Shown here: positions 1 to 6,074 of the stretch, piece by piece
Numbering within the stretch: position 1 is the stretch's first letter
How the letters are laid out: every line of letters begins with the position of its first letter
Assembly (NCBI GenBank): GCA_030148625.1
Contig: JASBTC010000285.1
Location: 1-10,961 of the forward strand
Origin: Sphingobium sp.
GTDB taxonomy: Bacteria > Pseudomonadota > Alphaproteobacteria > Sphingomonadales > Sphingomonadaceae
Direction of reading: 5' to 3'
DNA: 10,961 nucleotides
Translations under genes and position numbers: made by a program
Notes under the pieces: model-generated
What the model saw: only the letters and a program-made list of their open reading frames with translations
What the model was told of the DNA's origin: nothing
The model's database searches: none

Positions 1-131
1 CATGCGCCGCCTTCGACAATCTCTGCATCGGGCGCCAGGCGCTGGACGATCCGGCGCACGCCGTCGCGGAACATCGGATGATCGTCGGCGATGACGATCC
101 TCTCGGCGAGACGGGTGGCAGGACTCGTCAT
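1..131 (-). CDS. Response regulator, NarL/LuxR type, N-terminal fragment of receiver domain (partial)
   Basis: Only the first 43 codons are in the window; the gene continues past the left edge. The peptide begins MTSPATRLAERIVIADDHPM and goes on FRDGVRRIVQRL. The IVIADDHPMFRDG block (residues 12-24) is the typical beta-1 strand, acidic Asp pair and alpha-1 start of receiver domains in NarL/FixJ-type regulators, where DDHP.fr.G is nearly diagnostic. The phospho-accepting Asp and the DNA-binding helix-turn-helix lie outside the window. The ATG at 131-129 is preceded by GAGG and GGCGGG, so the start is plausible. By family knowledge such proteins are phosphorylated by a partner histidine kinase and act as transcription factors; the partner is not visible here. 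It is divergent from the secreted-protein gene that begins at 332. Confidence 0.85.
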   Translation of the reverse strand, partial: MTSPATRLAERIVIADDHPMFRDGVRRIVQRLAPDAEIVEGGA

Positions 132-222
132 CCCGCCAGGCCTCGGAAGACCGTTTGCGAGCCGCTGAGAACAGATGTGCCGACATCCATCATGCTGATC
201 ATTACATCCGATCCGCAAGTGA

Positions 223-247
223 AGCACCTAGTGCATCTGTGCTAGTG
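223..247. repeat. Small inverted and direct repeats in the divergent intergenic region
   Basis: The 200-bp gap (132-331) between the response regulator and the next gene holds AGCAC (223-227) facing GTGCT (239-243) with an 11-nt centre, plus CTAGTG repeated directly at 228-233 and 242-247. The position between divergent genes would suit an operator, for example for the response regulator. The repeats are short and could be chance. I see no convincing -35/-10 pair in the gap. Confidence 0.25.
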
Positions 248-331
248 AAACATGTCTGGCGGAATGCGAAGACGTGGTTCGAAGCGGCTTTCCGAATGTA
301 CCGGAAACGCAGTATCGATAGGAAATCCGCG

Positions 332-1180
332 ATGCCCAGGGCAGTGACGAGCCGACATATCCTTGTCCCTTTGACCGCGCTGCTATGCCTCTCTTTCCCG
401 GGCGTGGCGCAGGCCGGGCCGTGCGAGGACAGCTTCAAGATCAGCGGCAACGTCCTTTCGGGGCCGCGCTACACCGCGACACTGACCGTGCCCGATCTGA
501 CCCCGGAGAGCGCGGTCAACCAGATGCGCGCACTCGCACCCTCGGAAAAACTCGACGTGCTTACGGCAGATCCGGCGGGCGGCAACATGCTGCTGGAAAT
601 GCCGCAGAGCCTGACGCATCGCGCGATCCCGTTCGTCTTCACCGCGACGCGCGAGGCTGGTGGCAGCCGGGCCGAACTGCTCGCCAAGTTCAACAAGGGC
701 TCGATCGTCGGCGAGAAGACGTTCAGGCGAGACATGTGTGCGCTCCTGTCGCGCTTGCGCGGCGGCAAGGCGGGTATCGCCGCGGGCAGGGCAGTCGTGG
801 CGCCGAGCCCGCCGACCAGGATCGATGCGCTGGCGCTGTCGCAGCGGCTGGCCGGTGAGACGATGGACAAGCCCGCCGCGATACCGCTGCGCTATGCCGG
901 CAAGTCCTTCACCGTATCGGGCAAGTTCGATTATGCGGAGCAGGATGGTCCCCAATATCGCATTGCCTTCGATGTTCCGGATCCCAGCAAGCTGCTGTTC
1001 ACGCCGGGCCCCGGTGCACCGCAGTTCAAGGTCGATATTCACTGCATGATGGCAAAGGACCAGGCCACCTATGCGCTCAGCTTGAGCAAGGGTGAGCGCA
1101 TCCGGTTGACGGGCAGGTTTCTCGAGTATCGCCCGTCCCGCACCACGCTTTACCTCGGCGATTGTCGCCCCGAGAAATGA
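332..1180 (+). CDS. Exported protein of unknown function with a C-terminal OB-fold-like (tRNA_anti-like) region
   Basis: The product has 282 residues. I chose the ATG at 332 over the upstream in-frame ATG at 155 because a signal peptide starts there: MPRAVTSRH, then a hydrophobic core ILVPLTALLCLSFPGV, and a cleavage site AQA|GP after residue 28. AGGAAA (320-325) sits 6 nt upstream. The frame before 332 has no protein-like character. The mature protein has an N-terminal half of unclear fold. The C-terminal half (about residues 180-282) reads as a small beta-barrel: AGKSFTVSGKF, then a lone Cys in DIHCMM, then LSKGERIRLTGRF, ending YLGDCRPEK. The spacing of 'C ... l.kG..v.v.G ... l.dC' is like the OB-fold tRNA_anti-like family, whose biochemical role is poorly known. 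It likely acts in the periplasm. It lies 89 bp upstream of a second exported protein on the same strand and could share a transcript with it. Export is well supported; function is not. Confidence 0.8.
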   Translation: MPRAVTSRHILVPLTALLCLSFPGVAQAGPCEDSFKISGNVLSGPRYTATLTVPDLTPESAVNQMRALAPSEKLDVLTADPAGGNMLLEMPQSLTHRAIPFVFTATREAGGSRAELLAKFNKGSIVGEKTFRRDMCALLSRLRGGKAGIAAGRAVVAPSPPTRIDALALSQRLAGETMDKPAAIPLRYAGKSFTVSGKFDYAEQDGPQYRIAFDVPDPSKLLFTPGPGAPQFKVDIHCMMAKDQATYALSLSKGERIRLTGRFLEYRPSRTTLYLGDCRPEK

Positions 1181-1269
1181 AGGCGCGCGATCGCATTCCC
1201 GCCTTCGCCGGATTCCACCGGATTTCCGATTTTCAGGCAATCATGACCAGCTCCGGAAAAGGATCTCCT

Positions 1270-1758
1270 ATGCAAAAGTCGATACTGGCCGCGGCGCTTG
1301 CAGCGAGCTGTGCCGCGCCGCTTCACGCGCAGGCCAGCGGGGCGGCGGCGCATATGAACGGCGCCGGTCCGGTATCGATGGGCAGTTTCGCCGGCGCGCG
1401 CGTCCGTATATCGCTCGGCGGCGCAAAGGGGGAGAAGCGGGCCGTTCGCGCGGGCCTGACCGTTGCGCCGATGCAGCGCAGCAGCGGCAGCGATCTCAAA
1501 GGCCTCGCCTGGCGGATCGGCGAAGGACTGGAATTCGGGCTCAGGAGCGATGAGCCCGAGCCGCTCGTCTCGTTGGCCGGGCAGCGGCTGACGCCGGTGC
1601 GTTATGCGCCTGGCAGGTCGATGCCGGCGAAGGGGCGCAACAATCTATCTGACGCTGGCGTCGTGGCCGTTGTCGTGGGGGGACTGGCCGTCCTTGGGGG
1701 CATCGGCCTGTTGGTCGCGCTCGATGCGTCGGATGATCCCGATCGCTGCTGCGAATAG
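1270..1758 (+). CDS. Small exported protein with C-terminal hydrophobic helix, unknown function
   Basis: The product has 162 residues. The ATG at 1270 is chosen because GGAAAAGGA (1255-1263) ends 6 nt before it and the peptide starts with a clean signal sequence, MQKSILAAALAASCAAPLHA followed by QA. The frame is open further upstream but lacks these signs. The mature part (about 24-125) is polar with strand-like segments such as SFAGARVRISLGG and EGLEFGLRSDEPEPLVSLAG. Near the C-terminus, a Gly/Val/Leu helix from SDAGVVAVVVGG to GIGLLVALDA (about residues 127-153) precedes a short acidic tail, DDPDRCCE. The tail helix could anchor the protein in the inner membrane. I know proteins of this build from sphingomonads, where they are annotated as hypothetical, and do not recognise a function. 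It follows the OB-like exported protein by 89 bp. No terminator is obvious after the TAG. Confidence 0.75.
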   Translation: MQKSILAAALAASCAAPLHAQASGAAAHMNGAGPVSMGSFAGARVRISLGGAKGEKRAVRAGLTVAPMQRSSGSDLKGLAWRIGEGLEFGLRSDEPEPLVSLAGQRLTPVRYAPGRSMPAKGRNNLSDAGVVAVVVGGLAVLGGIGLLVALDASDDPDRCCE

Positions 1759-2081
1759 GCACCGGTCGGGCGGTCCGGCGGGAAGCGCGCACCGACTCGA
1801 AGCATTATCGCGTAAGCGAGGAGGAGCTAACCTGGCTCGGCGAGCAGGTCGAGGAACTCGGCAGGGTCGTAAACATCGTGTGCTCTGAGACGCTCACGGC
1901 ATTCAGTACACTGAGGAGGTTTGGAGGACGAAGAGTAGTTGGGGCTTCGCCGGTGAAAGCGACCGCTTCCATGAGGCAATCGTCGAACTCACCGACAAGG
2001 GGGGATCGAATTCAAAAGCATGCATAAGGTGAAATGCTGTCCGCGAGTCCTCCTGGACCGCCCGGAGAGCAACATTCGCTC
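1759..2081. other. Stretch without a callable gene; possible decayed coding sequence
   Basis: About 320 bp between the small exported protein and the YdeI-like gene. No reading frame has a start, ribosome site and convincing protein. On the minus strand, at about 1830-1940, one frame encodes KPPQCTECRERLRAHDVYDP then AEFLDLLAEPG and a stop. This has a CxxC pair and protein-like composition, but just upstream (higher coordinates) the sense-looking frame appears to switch, as in a frameshifted relic. On the plus strand the same DNA reads RVSEEELTWLGEQVEELG, which also looks protein-like, so the coding strand is undecided. Base composition is more mixed than in the flanking genes. Confidence 0.3.
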
Positions 2082-2654
2082 TCAGGCCGGTTCTGGGCCC
2101 TTTTTTCCCTTATCGATCAGGACTGCCTGTTGCCATCGGCTTGGCGCCTTGTCGGTGCGGTGAATGCAGCCCACCCAGCAGCAGGGCCGCTTCTTCCCCT
2201 CCGACAGCTCCTCACAGGTTCGCTCGATACGGCGTTGGCGCGTCATTGGCTGCTTCGCGTCATCGACCCAGCAGATGAATTCATTCCGTCCCAGCGGCGT
2301 CAGGCGTTCCCACAATGCAAGGATTTTGGGATCAAATCGAATTGCCGCCTCAAGGTCGTCACCTGCCTCATGGACGGTGCCATGGGGAAAAACATCTGCC
2401 ACGAAACCTCCAAGCATTGGTGCGCCCCAACGGAGTTTATCAACGCCGTGGGAAGAGCGGCTTTCGAGCTTAACGCTGGACCACGGAATGTCCACGATCA
2501 GACTCGGGCCGTCATCCACCTGCTGGTGCGCCAGCCGCTCTTGCATCGCTGCGGCTCCAAAATGACCTCCACCGCCTGCGTCTCGTCCGACCGATTGAAT
2601 TAGGAAGTCAGCCGTAGGTGCCCCGGTCAGGGGATGTCGTTCACATCCGACCAT
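2082..2654 (-). CDS. YdeI/OmpD-associated (OmdA) domain protein; N-terminal part doubtful, possibly truncated or decayed
   Basis: The frame has 190 codons. The C-terminal half (about residues 100-170) is convincing as the OmdA domain of the YdeI/OmpD-associated family: DLEAAIRFDPKILALWERL, TPLGRNEFICWVDDAKQ, TRQRRIERTCEEL, then EGKKRPCCW. The pattern of WV..AKq..TR.rRI and the terminal GKkRpCCw is characteristic. In E. coli, YdeI has been linked to peptide stress and OmpD; the biochemistry is unclear. The first 95 residues do not read as a typical partner domain (DUF1905 or DUF1801); KLRWGAPM is only faintly DUF1801-like. The true start could be the ATG at 2546 (GGAG 8 nt upstream) or the ATG at 2417, giving a short protein of just the OmdA domain. 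A full-length antisense plus-strand frame over the same DNA lacks family motifs and is dismissed. Composition differs somewhat from the neighbours, consistent with acquisition or decay. Confidence 0.6.
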   Translation of the reverse strand: MVGCERHPLTGAPTADFLIQSVGRDAGGGGHFGAAAMQERLAHQQVDDGPSLIVDIPWSSVKLESRSSHGVDKLRWGAPMLGGFVADVFPHGTVHEAGDDLEAAIRFDPKILALWERLTPLGRNEFICWVDDAKQPMTRQRRIERTCEELSEGKKRPCCWVGCIHRTDKAPSRWQQAVLIDKGKKGPEPA

Positions 2655-2718
2655 TCTGCGGTTGCGTCAGACCGACCGCCTTGCCACTCTCGTGATATTC
2701 TTGCCGGGGGCGACCATC

Positions 2719-4755
2719 ATGCACCGAACTATCCTCGCGACCTTGCTTGCCGCCACCGCTTCGATCGCTGGCGCCTCGACCCCGAAAGAGCAGCTGATGA
2801 AGCCGCCCGCGGAGGCGCGGCATTATACGATCAGCTCGACCGCCGGGAAGCATGGCGACATCTGGTCATGGAAGACGCCGGACGGCCAGGTCGCCTATCG
2901 CATGTCGATGTCGCTGCGCGGCTGGGTCACCGAAACCGATGAACTGGTGACGCTCGGGCCCGACCGGCGCCCGTCGGCGATCGCGATCCGGGGGTATACC
3001 GACACCGGGGAGGCCACCGAGGATTTCAGCGTCGATGCCAGCGGCGTCGCGCATTGGAAGACGGTCGTCGACTCCGGCTCGGCTCCGTTCGGCGCCAAGC
3101 GCTACAATAGTTATGGAGGCCCCTGGCTTGCCAGCGAGCTGGAGGTCGAGGCGCTTGTCGCTGCGGGCGACAAGGGCGTCGACCTGCTGCCGACCGGTCA
3201 TGCCAGCATCGCCATTGGCGAGCCGGTGCAGATCGACGGTCCGCAAGGCAAGAAGACCGTCAAGCTCGCCTTCATCACCGGCACGGGCTTCTCGCCGTCG
3301 CCGGTCTGGCTCGACGGCGACAATCGCTTCTTCGGCAACGCGGGCGGGATGTCGCTGTTGCCCCAGGGTTATGAGAGCCAGGGGCCCGCGCTGAAGGACA
3401 TTCAGGACAAGGCGACCGCCGCGATGGTCCGCGATGTCGCGCACCGCTTCCTGACGCCCGCGAATCGCACAGCGACTCTGGTCGACAACGTCCTGATGTT
3501 CGATTCGGTCACCGGCCGTTATCTGCCCAATCGCGCGGTGCTGATCAGGGACGGCAAGGTTGCTGCTGTCGGCGCTGCCGGATCGATCAAGGCCCCCGCG
3601 GACGCGACCGTGATCGACGGGCGCGGCAAGACGATCCTGCCCGGTCTGTGGGATTCGCATCAGCATGTCGGCGACGACTGGAACCTGCTGCAGAATCTGG
3701 CCACCGGCATGACCAATTATCGTAGCCCCGGCTCGATGATCGACGACGCGCTGAGCATCTACAAGCGCCGCGCCGCCGGCGACCTGCTGGCACCCGACGG
3801 CAAGATCTCGGTGATCATCGATCGAAAGGATCCGCTGGCCGCACAGGGCGCGCTCACCGTCTCCTCAGCAGCGGAAACGGTCGCCGCGGTCGACAAGGTG
3901 AAAGCGACCGGCCTGTGGGGCGTCAAATTCTACACCTCGATGAACCCGGCTTGGATCGCTCCCGGGGCGGCAGAGGCGCACAAATTGGGCTTGCACGTGC
4001 ACGGCCATATCCCGGCCGGTATGCGCCCGCTCGAAGCGGTCCGCGCTGGCTATGACGAGGTCACGCACATCAACTTCATCATGATGCAGGCAATGCCGCA
4101 GGATGTGGTCGACAAAGCAAATACCGCGGCCCGGCTCGAAGGCCCGGCGAAATACGGCAAGGATGTCGATCTCGACTCTCCCGTGATGAAGGCGTTCTAC
4201 GCGGAGCTCGCAAAGCGGAAGACGATCATCGACCCGACGCTGACGGTATGGGAGCCGCTGATGACCTCGGACGGCACCGCACTGGCCCCCGAATATGCGC
4301 CCTTTGCCGACGTCGCGCCGCCCTCGGTCGTGCGCGGGTGGAGGATCGGCGGCTATCCGTTGTTCGGCGGCCTGACCCGCGACGATTTCCGCAAGAGCTT
4401 TGCCAAGATGGTCGGCCTGGTCGGCCGGCTGCATAAGGCGGGCGTGCGCATCGTCGCCGGCACCGACGGTTATGGCCTGGAACTGGTCCGCGAGCTTGAA
4501 CTTTATCAGGAGGCGGGTCTGACCAACGCGGAAGCGCTGCAGACCGCGACGATCGTTCCGGCGCGCATGACCGGCATGGACGACCGCATCGGATCGATTG
4601 CCGCTGGCAAGACCGCGGACATCATCCTGGTCGATGGGGACGTCTCCAGGGATCTCACCAAGCTGCGCCGTGTCGAGACGGTGTTTCTCGACGGGTACCG
4701 GCTGGATGGAAGCGCGCTTCGCAAGGCGAGTGGTTTGAGCGGGATGCCGAAATAA
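2719..4755 (+). CDS. Exported metal-dependent amidohydrolase (imidazolonepropionase-like) with extra N-terminal domain
   Basis: The product has 678 residues. The ATG at 2719 is chosen because GGGGG (2706-2710) lies 8 nt upstream and a signal peptide follows: MHRTILATLLAATASIAGAS. Residues about 25-250 are a beta-rich region with no motif I recognise. From about residue 252 the standard amidohydrolase begins: TLVDNVLMFDS, then AVLIRDGKVAAVG, then ILPGLWDSHQH. Metal-site residues are all present: H314 and H316 (HQH), K403 in GVKFY (candidate carbamylated lysine), H426/H428/H430 in LHVHGHIPAG, H450 in VTHIN and D583 in AGTDGYG. The C-terminus returns to the small beta domain (GKTADIILVDGD). By family this is a binuclear zinc-type hydrolase of amides, dipeptides or cyclic ureas; exported members often act on peptides or xenobiotics. 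The substrate cannot be read from sequence. It stands alone, with a 64-bp gap to the divergent YdeI-like gene and non-coding DNA after it. Confidence 0.9.
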   Translation: MHRTILATLLAATASIAGASTPKEQLMKPPAEARHYTISSTAGKHGDIWSWKTPDGQVAYRMSMSLRGWVTETDELVTLGPDRRPSAIAIRGYTDTGEATEDFSVDASGVAHWKTVVDSGSAPFGAKRYNSYGGPWLASELEVEALVAAGDKGVDLLPTGHASIAIGEPVQIDGPQGKKTVKLAFITGTGFSPSPVWLDGDNRFFGNAGGMSLLPQGYESQGPALKDIQDKATAAMVRDVAHRFLTPANRTATLVDNVLMFDSVTGRYLPNRAVLIRDGKVAAVGAAGSIKAPADATVIDGRGKTILPGLWDSHQHVGDDWNLLQNLATGMTNYRSPGSMIDDALSIYKRRAAGDLLAPDGKISVIIDRKDPLAAQGALTVSSAAETVAAVDKVKATGLWGVKFYTSMNPAWIAPGAAEAHKLGLHVHGHIPAGMRPLEAVRAGYDEVTHINFIMMQAMPQDVVDKANTAARLEGPAKYGKDVDLDSPVMKAFYAELAKRKTIIDPTLTVWEPLMTSDGTALAPEYAPFADVAPPSVVRGWRIGGYPLFGGLTRDDFRKSFAKMVGLVGRLHKAGVRIVAGTDGYGLELVRELELYQEAGLTNAEALQTATIVPARMTGMDDRIGSIAAGKTADIILVDGDVSRDLTKLRRVETVFLDGYRLDGSALRKASGLSGMPK

Positions 4756-4846
4756 GGGCCTGTCTTGCGATCGCTCGGTTGCAGAGCTGGCCCCTGGCAA
4801 GCCTGTCGGATGGGCTCGCAAAGCGCGTGCTCACAAGGCCCATCTC

Positions 4847-4984
4847 ATGTTCCATATACGGCCGCCCGGTGCCAAAAATTCCGCTTTGGATCTTTTGGTT
4901 TCGAACAGCTCGTGGGCCAACGGTGAGCTTACCGTGACCTTTCGAGATTCATTTGGAATGCTTAAGGAATTTCATCTGGGCGGA
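4847..4984 (+). pseudogene. Possible remnant of a serine recombinase C-terminal tail beside tRNA-Asn
   Basis: A short frame contains LDLLVSNSSWANGELTVTF followed by RDSFGMLKEF. I recall this shape, a few residues of 'fL.SN.sWa.GeLtv.fRqpF.ll', as the extreme C-terminus of large serine recombinases (resolvase/recombinase family). None of the catalytic domain, recombinase domain or zinc ribbon is present. The frame then runs into the tRNA gene (GPDSNRRPSD is antisense tRNA read as protein), so the last 30 codons are not coding. It points toward the 3' end of tRNA-Asn, a usual spot for integration. I read it as a leftover of an integrated element. The similarity is from memory and short, so confidence is modest. 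Confidence 0.4.
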
Positions 4985-4990
4985 CCGTCC

Positions 4991-5013
4991 CCCGAGCCCG
5001 TCAAGGGCTCGGG
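4991..5013. repeat. Perfect 9-bp GC-rich inverted repeat downstream of tRNA-Asn
   Basis: CCCGAGCCC (4991-4999), loop GTCAA, GGGCTCGGG (5005-5013). The centre resembles the small palindromes ending in GTCAAGGGC/GTCGAAGGGC that are common between genes in sphingomonads. It lies 20 nt past the 3' end of the tRNA and could act in tRNA transcript ending or 3' processing, but no T-run follows on the minus strand, so a classical intrinsic terminator is not shown. Confidence 0.5.
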
Positions 5014-5032
5014 TAAATCGGACTGTCGAAAA

Positions 5033-5107
5033 TGGCTCCCCGGGCCTGATTCGAACAGGCGGCCGTCCGATTAACAGTCGGATGCTCTACCGCTGAGCTA
5101 CCGGGGA
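5033..5107 (-). tRNA. tRNA-Asn (anticodon GTT), CCA encoded
   Basis: The minus strand folds as a full cloverleaf. The acceptor is TCCCCGG (5107-5101) pairing with CCGGGGA, discriminator G (5036), then encoded CCA (5035-5033). The D-arm region reads TAGCTCAGCGGTAGAGCA. The anticodon stem TCCGA/TCGGA encloses CTGTTAA, giving anticodon GTT, which reads AAC and AAU. The T-arm is GCCTG-TTCGAAT-CAGGC. The length of 75 nt with CCA is normal for alphaproteobacterial tRNA-Asn. TTTT follows the CCA directly. A promoter is proposed just upstream, and the gene sits downstream of nadK on the same strand, 175 bp away. Confidence 0.97.
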
Positions 5108-5125
5108 ACACTGATCGGAGGCGGG

Positions 5126-5155
5126 CCTATAGCAGCGGGATTCGCCGGTTGGCAA
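5126..5155 (-). promoter_or_regulatory. Candidate promoter for tRNA-Asn
   Basis: On the minus strand, TTGCCA (5155-5150) and TATAGG (5131-5126) are separated by 18 nt. The -10 ends about 19 nt before the mature tRNA 5' end, which would give a short leader. The fit to sigma-70-type boxes is fair (TTGCCA versus TTGACA, TATAGG versus TATAAT). It is inferred by eye, with no expression evidence. Confidence 0.5.
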
Positions 5156-5234
5156 GCGCTGGTTCGCGATATCCGAAATGAGTGCGAAAACGTCCGGATT
5201 CCGGGGTGTGTCGCGAAGCGCATTCGCTGATTTC

Positions 5235-5250
5235 CGGCCGAATCCGGCCG
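5235..5250 (-). terminator. GC hairpin downstream of nadK, weak terminator candidate
   Basis: CGGCCG (5235-5240), AATC, CGGCCG (5245-5250) forms a 6-bp stem with a 4-nt loop about 33 nt after the nadK stop. There is no T-run after it on the minus strand, so it may be a pause or mRNA-stabilising stem rather than a true intrinsic terminator. The rest of the 175-bp gap to tRNA-Asn holds only the proposed tRNA promoter. Confidence 0.25.
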
Positions 5251-5282
5251 CGCGGCGGGTGTCGTTGCGAACGGGCGCGCGG

Positions 5283-6074
5283 TCAGATCGCGAACTGTTC
5301 CATCGCGATGCGGTCGTCCAGCGCGTGTTCCGGATCGAACATCAGGCTGAGCGTGCAGGACCGGTCGATCGCGACCTCGACCCTGGCGACGTCGCGGATT
5401 TCGCGCTGATCGGCAACCGCGCTGACCGGGCGCTTGGCAGCGTCCAGAACCGTGAAACCGAAACGCGTCTTTTCCGGCAATATCGCGCCGCGCCAGCGTC
5501 GCGGGCGGAACGGGCTGATCGGGGTGAGCGCGAGCAGCGTGGAGCCCAAGGGCAGGATCGGGCCCTGCGCCGAATAATTATAGGCGGTGGAGCCCGCCGG
5601 TGTCGCGACGAGCACGCCGTCGCACACCAGTTCGGGCAGAACCGCATTGCCGTTCACCGTCACTTCGATCTTCGCGGTCTGGCGCGTCTCGCGCAGCAGC
5701 GAGACTTCGTTGATCGCAGGCAGCGAGACGCTTTTCCCGTCGATGGTCGTCGCGTCCATCCGCAGCGGCGTCACGCTGAAGGTCTTGGTCTGCGCCAGGC
5801 GCATTTCGAGATGGTCGGCGCGCCATTCGTTCATCAGGAACCCGACGGTGCCGAGGTTCATGCCGAAGACCGGCACGATTCGCCGTCGTTCGAGCATCTG
5901 GTGAAGCGTCTGGAGCATGAAGCCGTCGCCACCCAGCACGACGAGCATGTCGGCGCGTTCGGGCTCCACCCATTGATAGATTTCGCGCAATATGGCTGCG
6001 GCCTGTTGCGCGGCTTCGGTCGGAGACACGACGAGGCCGCGAGTCTTCTCCGCCCAGGACTCGGCCTGGGTCAT
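5283..6074 (-). CDS. nadK: NAD kinase
   Basis: The product has 263 residues, the usual size for the short alphaproteobacterial form. It phosphorylates NAD to NADP with ATP (or polyphosphate) in the cytoplasm and is normally the only de novo source of NADP. Visible motifs: VVLGGDGFML (GGDG at 48-51, with the catalytic Asp), GMNLGTVGFL (71-80), INEVSLLRE (NE at 122-123), and DGVLVATPAGSTAYNYSAQG (152-171), the NAD-binding signature of the family. A C-terminal beta domain follows. The ATG at 6074-6072 overlaps the moaA stop in ATGA, so translation is probably coupled to moaA. No separate promoter is apparent, which suggests expression from the moaA promoter. The start gives the expected N-terminus, with the first strand at GLVVSPTEAA. 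Confidence 0.97.
   Translation of the reverse strand: MTQAESWAEKTRGLVVSPTEAAQQAAAILREIYQWVEPERADMLVVLGGDGFMLQTLHQMLERRRIVPVFGMNLGTVGFLMNEWRADHLEMRLAQTKTFSVTPLRMDATTIDGKSVSLPAINEVSLLRETRQTAKIEVTVNGNAVLPELVCDGVLVATPAGSTAYNYSAQGPILPLGSTLLALTPISPFRPRRWRGAILPEKTRFGFTVLDAAKRPVSAVADQREIRDVARVEVAIDRSCTLSLMFDPEHALDDRIAMEQFAI

Noticed and set aside
383..1240. 285-codon minus-strand frame opposite the OB-like exported protein
   Set aside because: Arg/Ala-rich shadow; the plus strand has a signal peptide and ribosome site.
2034..2603. 189-codon plus-strand frame opposite the YdeI-like gene
   Set aside because: The opposite strand carries recognisable OmdA motifs; the plus frame has none.
4809..4844. 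GATGGGC/GCCCATC inverted repeat after the amidohydrolase as a terminator
   Set aside because: The 7-bp arms are 22 nt apart with no T-run; too weak to call.
4985..5074. C-terminal part of the short plus frame reading GPDSNRRPSD
   Set aside because: It is the antisense of tRNA-Asn translated as protein, a familiar artefact.
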